A DNA stretch of 26,559 bases from Ophiothrix spiculata (lineage: Eukaryota > Echinodermata > Ophiuroidea > Amphilepidida > Ophiotrichidae): NCBI GenBank assembly GCA_000969725.1, contig JXSR01S011633.1. The stretch is one strand, 5' to 3'. Positions 9,260 through 18,403 of the stretch are shown one piece after another; the stretch's first letter is position 1; each line of letters starts with the position of its first letter. The notes under the pieces were generated by a model that made no database searches, was not told the origin of the DNA, and was given only the letters and a program-made list of their open reading frames with translations. The position numbers were made by a program, and so were the translations under genes.

Positions 9260-9416
9260 ACGTGTTCAACACCAATGATTCTATAGACAGAATCATCATT
9301 AACTTAACATTTTAATATTTGACAATAAAGCGGGAAATACCAATTTTCGGTTGTTATACAGTGCTACGATTTTCGTATTTGAAGATTACGGCCACTAAAG
9401 CAGAGACAGTCTGGCA

Positions 9417-10069
9417 ACTACGAAGCTTTAATTATATCATTTTGGGTTTCGGTTTGCGGGTGAAATTTCGATATATTTATAGCGAAATTTCGGGTCATAA
9501 ATTCACAATGCGAAATTTTGGCCTTCTTGTAAGGCGAAATTTCAAGTCGCAACCCGAAATTTGACAAGGACGAAATCTCGCATTAATCCCATTAATCACA
9601 CTTTTTAACAATATTGCCCATCTCCATCGCTGACGTAATATTGGAGGCATACTGTATTTAGCGATTGTTTACTTCAGAAACAAGTCAATCAGAATGATTT
9701 CAGTACATTCTGCTTAATATTCTCATGGACATGATTTGCAAGGTTTTGATCACGCATACGCATGATCTGTTTGTTTATCACGATATCTTGCGAAGTTTAC
9801 TTGTATTGGCCCAGTTGATCATCATAAAATGTTTTCAAGTTAAGCTTAGGGTTGTAATTCAAACTACCTAATATAAGGAAAGGTGTATACCTGTTAGTGC
9901 TGAGCGGTACGCAAAACTATTTTCTGAACGGCGAAATTTCGACTTATTATATCACGAAGTTTCGCTATATACGTTAAGGCGAAATCTCGTGATACGTATG
10001 GCGAAATTTCGAGTGGCGATCTGAAATTTCGACTTGCAACCCGAAATGATACAAATAAAGCTTCGTAGT
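9417..10069. mobile_element. Inverted-repeat element rich in GCGAAATTTCG
   Basis: The left end ACTACGAAGCTTTA is inverted at 10056-10069, and the match continues loosely for about 50 bp. The interior near both ends contains several copies of GCGAAATTTCG or variants (for example near 9461, 9480, 9533, 9930 and 10000). There is no credible transposase; the 81-codon frame across the left end is repeat-derived. Confidence 0.75.
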
Positions 10070-10889
10070 CAACCTATATTTTTTTAAATGCCGATAGAAA
10101 GTTTTCTGCACACATTGAGATGATTAGCGTCATACTGGGTAGAAATTCAGCGGACACCGATCGAATACCAGTACCTAGAGACTGTCCGTGAGCCTTAGAG
10201 ACCCCGGAAACATTCCGCAAGAATTTAATTTGGACTTAAAACCTTGCGGCTTGTATGCAATGTCTTCAGTAATGATCCAATAACCACCAGCGACCGACCG
10301 GTGACCTGGGGAACTGGTGACCGACCGGGCAACGCAACAGCTCGCAAGCATTCACCGGTGTCATACCAAAGTTATACCGGCGTTGCGGCTTTCTTCTGAT
10401 TACCAGACGCCTGTCGGTGACCGGTGGTTATGTGACCATATCAACAATGAACAAAATGCTAACGAAAAAACATTTCATTGTGCATTTGCAGTTAAACACT
10501 TTATTCTTATCTTCCTATAAATAAAACTTACATTTACAAAACACGGTGGATATCCATTTAATCAAATTTATAACAATATCGGTAATAATAAACTGAAGTT
10601 ATTCTGTAAACAAATGGTAAAAAAGTGCGATCTTTTCATTCTTGCATAGAAAACCGATCTTCAGAAAATGAGGAGCAATTTTATGAGGGATCAAGATTTA
10701 AGTGCGCCACATGGCGTATACGCCGCAGCGGTTTTGTCAGCGCATTAAATCAACGTAAACGATGGTAAAAGTCGCGGCTTATATTCCAGAAATTACGGGA
10801 ATTTATGATCTGTCTTCAGTAAAGGTACTATCATTTATTTAGTTAGTACGATACAATTCATGATGCTACATGTATTTATTTTGTTCTAG
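10070..10889. other. Remainder of intron 2; GC-richer patch at 10270-10430
   Basis: No gene seen. Near 10280-10431 ATAACCACC and GGTGGTTAT are inverted around repeated GACCGACCGGTGACC-like motifs, which may be a small decayed foldback. The rest is unremarkable. Confidence 0.45.
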
Positions 10890-11015
10890 GTGGTGAATTT
10901 CACGTGTCTAAACCAGGTAACATTGTACCGCCAAATAAATATTATGCACGATGGTACTCAGCGTTGAAACAGGCTTCAAAGTCGTCTGGAATCGATAAAC
11001 GCCAACTAATTGTGG
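10890..11015 (+). CDS. CHST15-like: CHST15-like exon 3: linker between PAPS motif and DGSAST block
   Basis: The exon is 126 nt and symmetric, entering and leaving in phase 1, with acceptor TTTTGTTCTAG and donor G|GTATGT. The join to exon 2 gives RIGGEFH. The exon encodes about 42 residues including NKYYARWYSALKQA and ends in KRQLIVG, where the vertebrate protein has a segment of similar length ending in IIIGE. An identical copy of this exon and its immediate flanks lies at 12987-13112, out of order, against an assembly gap. I take this copy, which lies in the correct order between exons 2 and 4, as the functional one. Confidence 0.9.
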
Positions 11016-11399
11016 GTATGTGTAGGCCTATGTATAAACCGAAATATTCATCCAGAAAAGAGCTACCTCCCTGCCAGGATAATAAAGTCTAGACACGTTC
11101 TTGAGCAGATGGATGTACCACAGAGTAACAGAGATGACACTGAGTTCAAAACATGGCCCCAATTAGCGAACGTGTAACGTAATATGTGAACAAAAACGAG
11201 GACACACGGTGAAGAATGCTGCACACCTTGTACCCGATTAAGCGTTACACACATCAAGGACGATGTCAGGATTTATCGATATTTGAGCAGGGTTATTCTT
11301 TATGTGTCCTCGTTAATTGGAGCCACTGATCACGTTAACCAGCGACTATTGAGAAATAGTAATCAAATGAGCTATGAAGTATATATATTGGGATAAAGT

Positions 11400-11600
11400 G
11401 TCAGGGGCCTGGATGTACACTAATATGATGGGGTTGGTAAGATGATGATGTTGGGGTGCATATAATAATGGTGCGGATATGATGCAGGTTGTGTTACAGA
11501 TGGTTTTGTGGCAAGTGTGGTTGTGTAGATATTGTTGGTATTGGTTGTGTTTGTGGTGCATGTGATAGTGGTGTTGTGGGTGGTGCAAATGGTGGCGAAA
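11400..11600. repeat. G/T-rich, C-poor tract in intron 3
   Basis: About 200 bp built from TGGTG, GATGATG and TGTTGTG motifs with very few C on the + strand. This looks like a decayed trinucleotide repeat. Apparent frames on both strands here are low-complexity shadows. Confidence 0.75.
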
Positions 11601-11682
11601 TTATTTCTTCTGCTAAAGTTGTCCTCTCAGGTTCGTCTTTACACATTCATTTCCCTTGGTCTCTGTCACATTTGCATTTTAG

Positions 11683-11836
11683 GGGATGGTTCAGCGTCAA
11701 CATTTTGGGACAACCGTTTGTGGCAGAGTGTTTACCCACATCATAGGGAAGGACCACCACATACGATAGGAGAAGTCATTGCAACGATCCAACCAGAAGC
11801 TAAAATCATTATCATACTTCGAAATCCCGTCGACAG
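11683..11836 (+). CDS. CHST15-like: CHST15-like exon 4: DGSAST block and first half of 3'-phosphate motif
   Basis: The exon is 154 nt, with acceptor TTTGCATTTTAG and donor CGACAG|GTATGT, entering in phase 1 and leaving in phase 2. It begins GDGSASTFWDNRLW, matching the ASAST.WDN block of CHST15. It ends in the beta strand and loop KIIIILRNPVDR, whose arginine belongs to the 3'-phosphate binding site for PAPS. The intron interrupts this motif, and the rest (LYSDYL) is supplied by the next exon. Confidence 0.94.
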
Positions 11837-11907
11837 GTATGTATTTAATAAAAATGTTAATTAACCCTAAATCTCCCAAAAGGTTACAAGAGAAAATCAA
11901 CTATAGG

Positions 11908-12042
11908 CACGAAATCGCTGGCTTGGTATAGGTGGACATGGGATTAGGATGCGAGAGGTCCCTGGTTCGAGCCGCAGTGGAAACCACCATTTTTTTCCCA
12001 AGAGATAGGCTCAGAACGAAAAGGGGTAGGTAGGAGGTTAAG
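11908..12042 (+). mobile_element. tRNA-derived SINE, family 1, in intron 4
   Basis: CACGAAATCGCTGGCTTGGT with a 10-bp deletion relative to the 5221 copy, GGTTCGAGCC as B box, and the body GGAAACCACC. The tail GGTAGGTAGGAGGTTAAGTT has lost the exact TTAGGGTTAG. Confidence 0.87.
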
Positions 12043-12054
12043 TTATCCTATCAA

Positions 12055-12313
12055 CTACAACTTTCGGCCATGGGTATGCCACTTCTTCAGTAAACTAGAA
12101 GGTATCAACAACGTCTCGTAATACAGAGATTGTGGGTTCGAGCCCCGGGCCGGGCGGTTTTCGTCTCCTTGTTTCCTTGGGCAAGAAACTTTACTATACT
12201 TGCTCCGTGGTCGGACAGTCACGTAAAGCCATGGGTCCCCTGTACGAATAGACTCCTTCATGGGGTATCATTTTATGCAAGTACTTGTATCATTGATTGA
12301 TTGATTGATTGAT
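12055..12313 (+). mobile_element. tRNA-derived SINE, family 2, full-length copy
   Basis: A tRNA-like head with GTGGGTTCGAGCCCC (B box) is followed by CCTTGGGCAAGAAACTTTAC, a body type seen in many metazoan SINEs. It then runs CGTACGAATAGACTCCTTCA and ends in a (TTGA)n tail near 12295-12313. A 5'-truncated copy lies at 16937-17092 on the other strand. Confidence 0.85.
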
Positions 12314-12510
12314 AATACGCCCTTAGCAGGTACTGTGCGTAACCGATATCGCAAAACTGAGCAAGTTGATTTTGGCAATTGAAGGAACTAATATATTCTA
12401 GACAAAATTATAGAAGAATATAGACCCGGACTCCTGAAGGTACGGTTTAATTTGAGGATAGGGTCTACGATGCAAAAGTTGTTAACTATATCAATGTTTT
12501 GTTTTTTCAG

Positions 12511-12692
12511 ATTGTATTCTGATTATTTGTTTTTTACACAAAATACAACGAAGACTGCACAAGATTTTCACTCAAGAGTGATTAAAAGTTTTCAGCATTG
12601 GCGGAAGTGTCTGAGGGATTATGAAGTGAGGACGTGTGCTTATAGCCCATCCCTGACCAAGTTGTGTTGTGTCGAAAAGTCGATAGTGGTAG
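12511..12692 (+). CDS. CHST15-like: CHST15-like exon 5: second half of 3'-phosphate motif
   Basis: The acceptor is GTTTTTTCAG. One base completes the split arginine codon, followed by LYSDYLFF, so the full motif reads LRNPVDRLYSDYL with the conserved serine. The exon continues with a sequon (NTT), a helix with HWRKCLRDYEVRTCAY, and ends near VEKSIVVG. Two donors overlap: GTAGGT at 12689 (phase 0) and GTATTT at 12693 (phase 1). I prefer 12693 because it adds VVG, which lines up with the QVGLY region of the vertebrate enzyme. The earlier donor is the alternative and would shift the end to 12688. Confidence 0.88.
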
Positions 12693-12971
12693 GTATTTTT
12701 TGCATCATATACTTAATTTTGTTGTAAAGAAAAAAATATTATTAATTCACTGAATATCAGACCGCGTTATCGTGAAGGGGCATGATTAAGTGTTTCGCAC
12801 AATAAAGTATCATGATTTAATCTTGAAATACCATGATCATTTAAAATTAAGTTTATTTGGTTGGCGACCAGTTGAAAACCACAAAAGTACGGCAGATAAT
12901 CAGTGTGTCAAAACCCAATTGACAATGTTTAAATGAGGTATTCGCATTAGAAAGGACACTAGTCAGATTTT
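12693..12971. other. Intron 5 sequence, nothing recognised
   Basis: AT-rich intron between exon 5 and the duplicated exon 3 block. No repeat or motif stands out. Confidence 0.5.
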
Positions 12972-12986
12972 TTTATTTTGTTCTAG

Positions 12987-13112
12987 GTGGTGAATTTCAC
13001 GTGTCTAAACCAGGTAACATTGTACCGCCAAATAAATATTATGCACGATGGTACTCAGCGTTGAAACAGGCTTCAAAGTCGTCTGGAATCGATAAACGCC
13101 AACTAATTGTGG
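12987..13112 (+). pseudogene. Second, out-of-order copy of exon 3 (likely assembly artefact)
   Basis: Positions 12972-13138 match 10875-11041 base for base as far as I can read. The match includes the pyrimidine tract, acceptor, the 126-nt exon, donor and 26 nt of intron. The right edge of the match is exactly the first N of the gap, and the left edge is a T-rich run where reads could misjoin. Perfect identity in intronic bases argues for a scaffold or gap-filling error, or a very recent duplication. The exon is phase 1-1 and could formally be spliced between exons 5 and 6 in frame, but it would put a duplicate linker inside the catalytic domain. Confidence 0.75.
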
Positions 13113-13138
13113 GTATGTGTAGGCCTATGTATAAACCG

Positions 13139-13263
13139 NNNNNNNNNNNNNNNNNNNNNNNNNNNNNNNNNNNNNNNNNNNNNNNNNNNNNNNNNNNNNN
13201 NNNNNNNNNNNNNNNNNNNNNNNNNNNNNNNNNNNNNNNNNNNNNNNNNNNNNNNNNNNNNNN
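13139..13263. other. Assembly gap (125 N)
   Basis: A run of N between the out-of-order exon 3 copy and the visible part of exon 6. By comparison with the vertebrate protein, about 19 residues (LYAVYLLDW-like region) are missing here, so the 5' part of exon 6 and its acceptor should lie inside. Confidence 0.99.
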
Positions 13264-13334
13264 CCTACGGTTGGACGATTGGCGTGACGACTGCCCAAAG
13301 ACGTTGAACTCAATATATTCATTTTTAAAACTAG
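13264..13334 (+). CDS. CHST15-like: CHST15-like exon 6, 5' part lost in gap
   Basis: Directly after the N run the frame reads LRLDDWRDDCPKTLNSIYSF then LKLG, and stops at donor CTAG|GTATGT in phase 1. It matches the ILRLEDH...VFQFLNLG region of CHST15, a conserved strand and helix downstream of the PAPS site. The exon start is not visible. The split glycine codon at its end is completed by the first two bases of the terminal exon. Confidence 0.88.
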
Positions 13335-13627
13335 GTATGTGTAGATGTGTAGAAAACTTCGCCTCCACCTCGGGGGTACCACTCCTTCACCATAACCACA
13401 ACAACATGATAAATATCTGAGAAAAATGAACGAACTTTGGCAACATTTATCTCTTTCATCCTGTCAAAACAATCATTGTTTCTCTGTTCTATGTATTAAA
13501 ACAAATGGATGTGATTCGTATGAGAGAGACAGTGTGGAACAAAATATGAGTCATTATTCATTAATGGCTCATTCACACATCAACTTATAGAGTTTCCTAA
13601 CGTATACAATTATGTTTTGTCCATGTA

Positions 13628-14669
13628 CAGGGTGTGCCAATAAAAACGCAAGATTTGAAAACAAAAATATTTAAAATATAAGCAGGCCATTTTTCTCATT
13701 CAATCATCAATAATATTAAAATAGAGCTTCTACCCTTCATTATGCCCTTTGTTTGATCCAATTCGGATATTCCTGTCCGGAGATACAGCATTTTAAAAAT
13801 GGAGCACAAATTTCAATCTGGTCCGATTTGTGGTCATCGGATGAAGTATGTTAACCCAGGATGATATACATTCAAGACATTAGACCCTTTAAATTCAAAC
13901 CTGTTAAACTAATTTTACAATTATTTGTGTCTCAATGATATTATTGGTCAATTATTTTTATTGAAAACAAAACAGATGATCGATTTGAAGAAAGATTTAT
14001 AAGCAATTTTTAGTTTTAGCAGTCTCCGCTTTCCTGGTTTTAGTTGTGGATCTTCAGTCTGCGTCAGCTCTAAAATAAATCAAACAATTCAAGGGCTTTT
14101 GTATTAACATCTTATTATAAAAATGAATAGATAAAAAGCGAGACTCGGAGGCAGTAGCTGCAATTGTTATTTTGGGGGAAAATTACATTGCGTATCAAGA
14201 TAAATTTTACAATCAAGGTCCACATCATGGCAGATATTCAGAAACGAACTTATATTCCGGTTTGGGGAAACTTTGAACATGAAATTTGGAAGAGAAGACA
14301 ACTGAAATTGTTATGTCTGGTAATTGTAAAAGTTATTCTGACATCTTTTTTTGGTTGATTGGATACTTTCAATGAGCTTCAGATATAACACTAAACCAAA
14401 AATGCAAGTAAGCGATAGAAGTTTTCATCTGGAGATAAAATAACTTGTCATTTAATATTTTGATTGCCACCTACGTTTGGTTGTTGATCATGGAATTGAA
14501 ATCAAGAAATCGGACCAACCCAATTTTAAAGGGCTTCACAGACTTTGTAATTACTTCAGAATTAAACGCTCAAATTTTACGAAACAAAAAGCTGCTTGAA
14601 GCTGAGATGTAGCCTAATTCTCTCAGAAAAAAATCACGAAAAATCTTGCATTTTTATTGGCACACCCTG
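13628..14669. mobile_element. Mariner-like nonautonomous element in intron 6
   Basis: TACAGGGTGTGCCAATAAAA at the left (from 13626) is matched in reverse complement up to 14671, giving arms of about 30 bp with one mismatch (ACGCAAGATTT against ATGCAAGATTT). TA lies at each edge as the likely target duplication. The interior is about 1 kb with no transposase frame. The CAGGGTGT terminus is common in mariner-type elements. Confidence 0.85.
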
Positions 14670-14854
14670 TACTCGTACATTGAATATTGTTTTCAGATAA
14701 TAGAAGTATGTTTAACCATGTTAACTTATTATCCATACGGTGGTGTACGTTAGGTTTTACTGCAAAATATAAGGCTGACATTTTTTTAAACAATTACACA
14801 TCTCCAAGAGAATATGAAAATATTGGTGCAATTATTATGTACCATGATCTAGAG

Positions 14855-15530
14855 GCAGAGGTGGTATTCAGGATATCCCACAATGCATTATTCTGATACA
14901 CTTAGATATAATAGGCAATAATGGTTTTCTGGACAAGGGGCTATTAGGAATTTGAGAATTCCATTGAATAGTACTCATTCATATCTTTCCAGGGATGTGT
15001 TTCTTTTCACAATAGCCCAGTGTTTACCCATATTGCTGACACCTCAAAAACGTCAGAAACCTGTACAGAAGTATAGGAAGAAGCGGACCTACGTCATACG
15101 CAGCGGTTACGCAGCTCAGTGGTCTAAAAAATAGCTCGTGTTGCTCTTCGAGCGCGGTGAAAACAATCAATACTTCAGCCAGTGATCCCGTCATTTTCTT
15201 TCTTTTTTAGCCAGACGAAAATCTGTGAAATGATGAGCTGTTGGTCATTTTGTTAAGACTTGAATACTACACATCTCATATGATTTTGGAATCGAAATAT
15301 TTTTTCAATTTGCTAAAATCAATCAAAGTTTCCGCGAGCCGGCATTTTCTCCGTTGAGTTGAATGGGAAGTCGGTAAATGTTTTCACCGCGCTATTTGGA
15401 CAAACGTCCCGGATGTAAACAAAACGCCCGGATGTCCGCTCCTGCCTATAGGAGTTGAATTGGATTTGCAGGTATATTGTACAATGTGCCAATGCATCGT
15501 GGGATATCATGAAAACCACCTCTGATCTAG
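14855..15530. repeat. Inverted repeat pair in intron 6
   Basis: CAGAGGTGGTATTCAGGATA then TCCCACAATGCATT near 14856-14889 matches, in reverse complement, about 15490-15523 with four differences. A second exact 15-bp pair (AGCGCGGTGAAAACA) lies inside at 15151-15165 and 15379-15393. The two may be nested elements. No gene is supported between them. Confidence 0.6.
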
Positions 15531-15540
15531 AGGTGACAAG

Positions 15541-16082
15541 TACGTTTTTGTTAGCGCGCAATTTTTTTAGCCACGATCACCAAATGAAGTTCAGCTTTCC
15601 GCAACACCTACTGATTTTATTGCATTTTTAGAAAACACTTCTAACTAACTAATGTTCATAAGCCTTCTTGTTGAACTGGAACATTTAGAGTAAAACATAC
15701 AATTATTTGTGCTTTGAATTTTTCATTCTTCGGGAATTAAAAATTCAGTGATAGTGTTTCTAGAAGAAAAAAATACTAAATTCTTAAAATTGAAACTTCT
15801 TTGTTACTAACAGTAAAGAGATAATTAGTTATAAATAAGATTTAACCTTCCGAAAGAAAAACACTGCTGACAGAACCCCCAAGAAATGAATTTGGCTGAA
15901 AATTATATTTTTTTAGAGCAAGGGATATAATTTTGTTTGTTTGTTTGTTTTGATTCTATTGGCGTCTTTCTTTGATTTAAATAAGTTTTCACAAGTTTTT
16001 TTTTATACCCAAGTGGATAGTGGCTAATGTCTTAACATTCTGTAATGTACAAAGTCATAATTATTTTCCCTTTCTTTCACAG
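15541..16082. other. 3' part of intron 6
   Basis: AT-rich, with a (TTTG)n run near 15935. It ends with the pyrimidine tract and acceptor of the terminal exon. Confidence 0.6.
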
Positions 16083-16267
16083 GCATTCTTACTCAAGGAC
16101 AGCTGTATAATATATGTAACCAGGAACCATTGAACAAAAGATCTTCAGACAAAGACGTCTTTGGACCCATGCTCAATGAAACCAGACAGTTATTGGACCA
16201 GTTTTATGATCCGTTTAATAATGAACTTGCTGACCTAATAAGAAGTGATGCATATCTATGGAGGTAA
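16083..16267 (+). CDS. CHST15-like: CHST15-like terminal exon with stop codon
   Basis: The acceptor is CTTTCTTTCACAG. The exon enters in phase 1 and runs 185 nt to a TAA stop (16265-16267). The C-terminal peptide contains FGPMLNETRQLLDQFYDPFN and ends SDAYLWR, matching the LGPM...FYRPFNARLA...AFAW end of vertebrate CHST15. The exon is the parent of the tandem array that follows: everything from about base 16139 onward is repeated downstream, while its acceptor and first 19 or so codons are not. I see no convincing polyadenylation signal nearby. Confidence 0.92.
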
Positions 16268-16449
16268 TATTCGGGGTAATATTACCTGAGAATGACAACT
16301 GAATGGTTATCAATGCAATCTGGTGCGTAGAAAGCTACTTATTTAGCTAACAATGCCATTGACTGTGGTGCTGGTCAGCATGGTCAGTGCCAGGTTAAGA
16401 CTGAGTCTTAATCGTTATGAATGGTAGCATCCAAGGAAATGGACAAATG

Positions 16450-16555
16450 GATCTTCAGACGTCTTTGGACCCATGCTCAATGAAACAAGACAGTTGAACG
16501 GTTTAAAAATGAACTTGCTGACTTAATGAGAGTTGATGCATATCTGTGGAGGTAA
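16450..16555 (+). pseudogene. Terminal-exon copy 2, internally deleted
   Basis: Reads GATCTTCAGAC directly into GTCTTTGGACCC, losing AAAGAC, and has a deletion of the LLDQFYDP-coding part. The end GCATATCTGTGGAGGTAA is kept. It is not a complete frame equivalent to the parent. Confidence 0.85.
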
Positions 16556-16702
16556 TATTACTTGACAACTCCGGTGACAACTGCATGGTTATGTGCAGAA
16601 GATGCAATCTGGTGCATAGAAAGTTACGTATTTGGCTAACAATGCTATTGACTGTTGTGCTGGTCAGCATGCATGGCCAGTGCCAAGGTTATAACTTACT
16701 CT

Positions 16703-16927
16703 TACTGTAAACGCCAATATTTCTGCGCTCAGTAATTTTCGCGCTCAGCCAATTTTGGACCATTTCGCGCGTTTTTATTTTCGCGCATATGAATATTGTC
16801 AAAGTATAGAATTCCATTTGCAACACATCCACATTAATTTTCGCATTACATTTATTTTCGCGCTAATCTCATTTTGCGCGAAATGCGCGAAAATAAATGT
16901 AGCGCGAAAAATACCACTTATACAGTA
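16703..16927. mobile_element. MITE with TTTTCGCGC motifs, inserted in the exon array
   Basis: Ends TACTGTA..A and TACAGTA are inverted, and the arms continue as AATATTTCTGCGC against GCGCGAAAAATA. The motif TTTTCGCGC or its complement occurs at least six times. It interrupts the unit between copies 2 and 3. Confidence 0.82.
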
Positions 16928-16936
16928 ATTGTTGTG

Positions 16937-17092
16937 AATCAATCAATCAATGATACACTGTACTTGCATGACATGCATACCCCATTAAGGAGTCTATTCG
17001 TACAGGGGACCAACGGCTTTACATGACTTCCGAACCACGGAGCAAGTAAAGTGTCTTGCCCAAGGAAACGAAAACCACCCGGCCCGGGGCCG
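16937..17092 (-). mobile_element. SINE family 2, 5'-truncated, inserted in the exon array
   Basis: On the minus strand it reads CCGGGCCGGGTGGTTTTCGT, CCTTGGGCAAGACACTTTAC, CGTACGAATAGACTCCTTAA and a (TTGA)n tail. It lacks the tRNA-like head present at 12055. It lies directly next to the MITE at 16703-16927. Confidence 0.87.
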
Positions 17093-17121
17093 AATGGTAG
17101 CATTCATGGAAATGGACAAAA

Positions 17122-17245
17122 GATCTTCTGACAAAGACGTCTTTGGACCCATGGTCAATTAAACAAGACAGTAGATCAGTTTCATAATCCGTTTAATAAT
17201 GAACTTGCTGACCTAATAAGAAGTGATGCATATCTGTGGAGGTAA
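17122..17245 (+). pseudogene. Terminal-exon copy 3, with premature stop
   Basis: Opens with GATCTTCTGACAAAGACG and keeps the FGPM frame, but the GAA of MLNE has become TAA. A few bases are also missing before the DQF part. The end AGTGATGCATATCTGTGGAGG matches the parent. Confidence 0.85.
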
Positions 17246-17408
17246 TATTACCTGAGAATGACAACTGAATGGGTATTTGTTGAAGATGCAATTTGGTGCG
17301 TAGAAAGCTAATTCTTTGGCTAACAATGCCATTGACTGTTGTGCATAGTCAGTGCCTGGTTATGACTGACTTTGTAATTGTTATGAAGAGTTGCATTCAC
17401 TGAACAAA

Positions 17409-17537
17409 GACTCTTCAGACAAAAACGTCCATGGAGTCATGCTCAATGAAACCAGACATTTACTAGATCAGTTTTATGATCCGTTTAATAATGAACTTGC
17501 TGACCTAATGAGAAGTGATGCATATCTATGGAGGTAA
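17409..17537 (+). pseudogene. Terminal-exon copy 4, open frame to the original stop
   Basis: 43 codons including the stop remain open from GACTCTTCAGAC to TGGAGGTAA. The frame carries MLNETRHLLDQFYDPFNNEL and ends SDAYLWR, with a handful of substitutions against the parent. There is no start codon at its head, and the parental acceptor is absent. CTTCAG at 17413-17418 could act as a weak acceptor in the correct phase. Listed as a pseudogene copy because expression is unproven. Confidence 0.75.
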
Positions 17538-17700
17538 TATTACCTGAGAATGACAACTGCATGGGTATTTGTTGAAACTGCAATTTGGTGCATAGAAAGC
17601 TACTTATTTGGCTAACAATGCCATTGACTGTTGTGCATAGTCAGTGCCTTGTTATAGCTGACTTTTTAATTGTTATGAAGAGTTGCATTCACTGGACAAA

Positions 17701-17755
17701 GACTCTTCAGAAAAAGACGTCAGAAACCAGATATTTAGTAGATCAGTTTTATGGT
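17701..17755 (+). pseudogene. Terminal-exon copy 5, truncated
   Basis: Only the head (GACTCTTCAGAAAAAGACGT), a shortened NETR part and GATCAGTTTTATGG remain. The sequence then jumps into the post-exon part of the unit (GAAGATGCAATCTGATGCAT). Confidence 0.8.
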
Positions 17756-17886
17756 TATGTGGCGGAAGATGCAATCTGATGCATAGAAAGCTACTTATTT
17801 GGCTAACAATGCCATTGACTGTTGTGCTGGTCAGCATGGTCAGTGCCAATTATTGTGAATGGTAGCATTCACGGAAATGGACAATG

Positions 17887-18014
17887 GGTCTTCTGACAAA
17901 GACGTCTTTGGACCTATGCTCAATGAAACCAGATAGTTATTAAATCAGTTTTATGATCCGTTTATTAATGAACTTGCTGACCTAATGAGAAGTAACGAAT
18001 AACTGTGGAGGTAA
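17887..18014 (+). pseudogene. Terminal-exon copy 6, with premature stop
   Basis: Nearly full length, but CAG after ACCAGA has become TAG. Near the end AGTGATGCATAT is altered to AGTAACGAATAA, giving a second stop. Confidence 0.85.
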
Positions 18015-18182
18015 CGTTGATTGAGAATGACAACTGCATAATAACTTGTTGAAGATGCAGCTGGTTCATAGAAAGCTACCTATTTGGTTCACAATACAAA
18101 ACACTGTTGTGCTAGTCAGCATGGCCAGTGACAGATTATGGCCGACTTGTTATGAATGATAGCATTCACGGAAATTGTCAAA

Positions 18183-18302
18183 GGATCTGAAGACATCTTT
18201 GGACCCATGCTCAATGAAACCAGATAGTTATTAGATCAGCTTAATGATTCGTTTAATAATGAACTTGCTGACCTAATGACCGAAGCATATCTATGGAGGT
18301 AA
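18183..18302 (+). pseudogene. Terminal-exon copy 7, with premature stop
   Basis: Has the same ACCAGATAG stop as copy 6, suggesting that copies 6 and 7 share a duplication after that mutation. Short deletions remove part of the head and of the AGTGATGCA region. It ends CTATGGAGGTAA. Confidence 0.85.
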
Positions 18303-18403
18303 TGATAACAGAGAATGAACTGCATGGTTATTTGTTTAAGATGCAATCTGATGTATAGAAAACTACTTTAAATGTCATTGACTATTGTGCTGGTCAGCAC
18401 AAA

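Larger units (their letters stand above)
7612..16267 (+). other. CHST15-like: Gene span: carbohydrate sulfotransferase 15-like (5' end missing)
   Basis: Seven exons can be chained on the + strand with consistent phases (0-0, 0-1, 1-1, 1-2, 2-1, ?-1, 1-stop). The product has a signal-anchor membrane segment, a stalk with N-glycosylation sequons, a 5'-phosphosulfate loop (PKCGTT), the block KEPHWWTRKR, the block DGSAST.WDN, a 3'-phosphate motif (LRNPVDRLYSDYL) and a C-terminal region ending in DAYLWR. This order is that of CHST15 (GalNAc4S-6ST), a Golgi enzyme that in vertebrates moves sulfate from PAPS to C6 of 4-sulfated GalNAc in chondroitin or dermatan sulfate. Substrate in this organism is inferred only; invertebrates may carry several related paralogues. 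The start codon exon is not seen, and part of exon 6 lies in an N gap. About 1.27 kb of coding sequence is visible, close to a full sulfotransferase domain. Confidence 0.9.

Noticed and set aside
9319-9564. 81-codon frame near the GCGAAATTTCG element
   Set aside because: It crosses the left end of an inverted-repeat element and shows no protein features.
11489-11864. Overlapping frames of 85 and 110 codons in intron 3 and exon 4
   Set aside because: The 5' parts are G/T-rich low-complexity sequence. Only the portion from 11683 is a real exon.
13001-13420. A single 139-codon frame running through the N gap
   Set aside because: It fuses a misplaced exon 3 copy, the gap, part of exon 6 and intron sequence. 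The continuity is an accident of unknown bases.
14990-15060. Decayed copy of exon 4 (CAGTGTTTACCCATAT resembles GAGTGTTTACCCACAT)
   Set aside because: The match is short, with large indels needed elsewhere, and could be chance.
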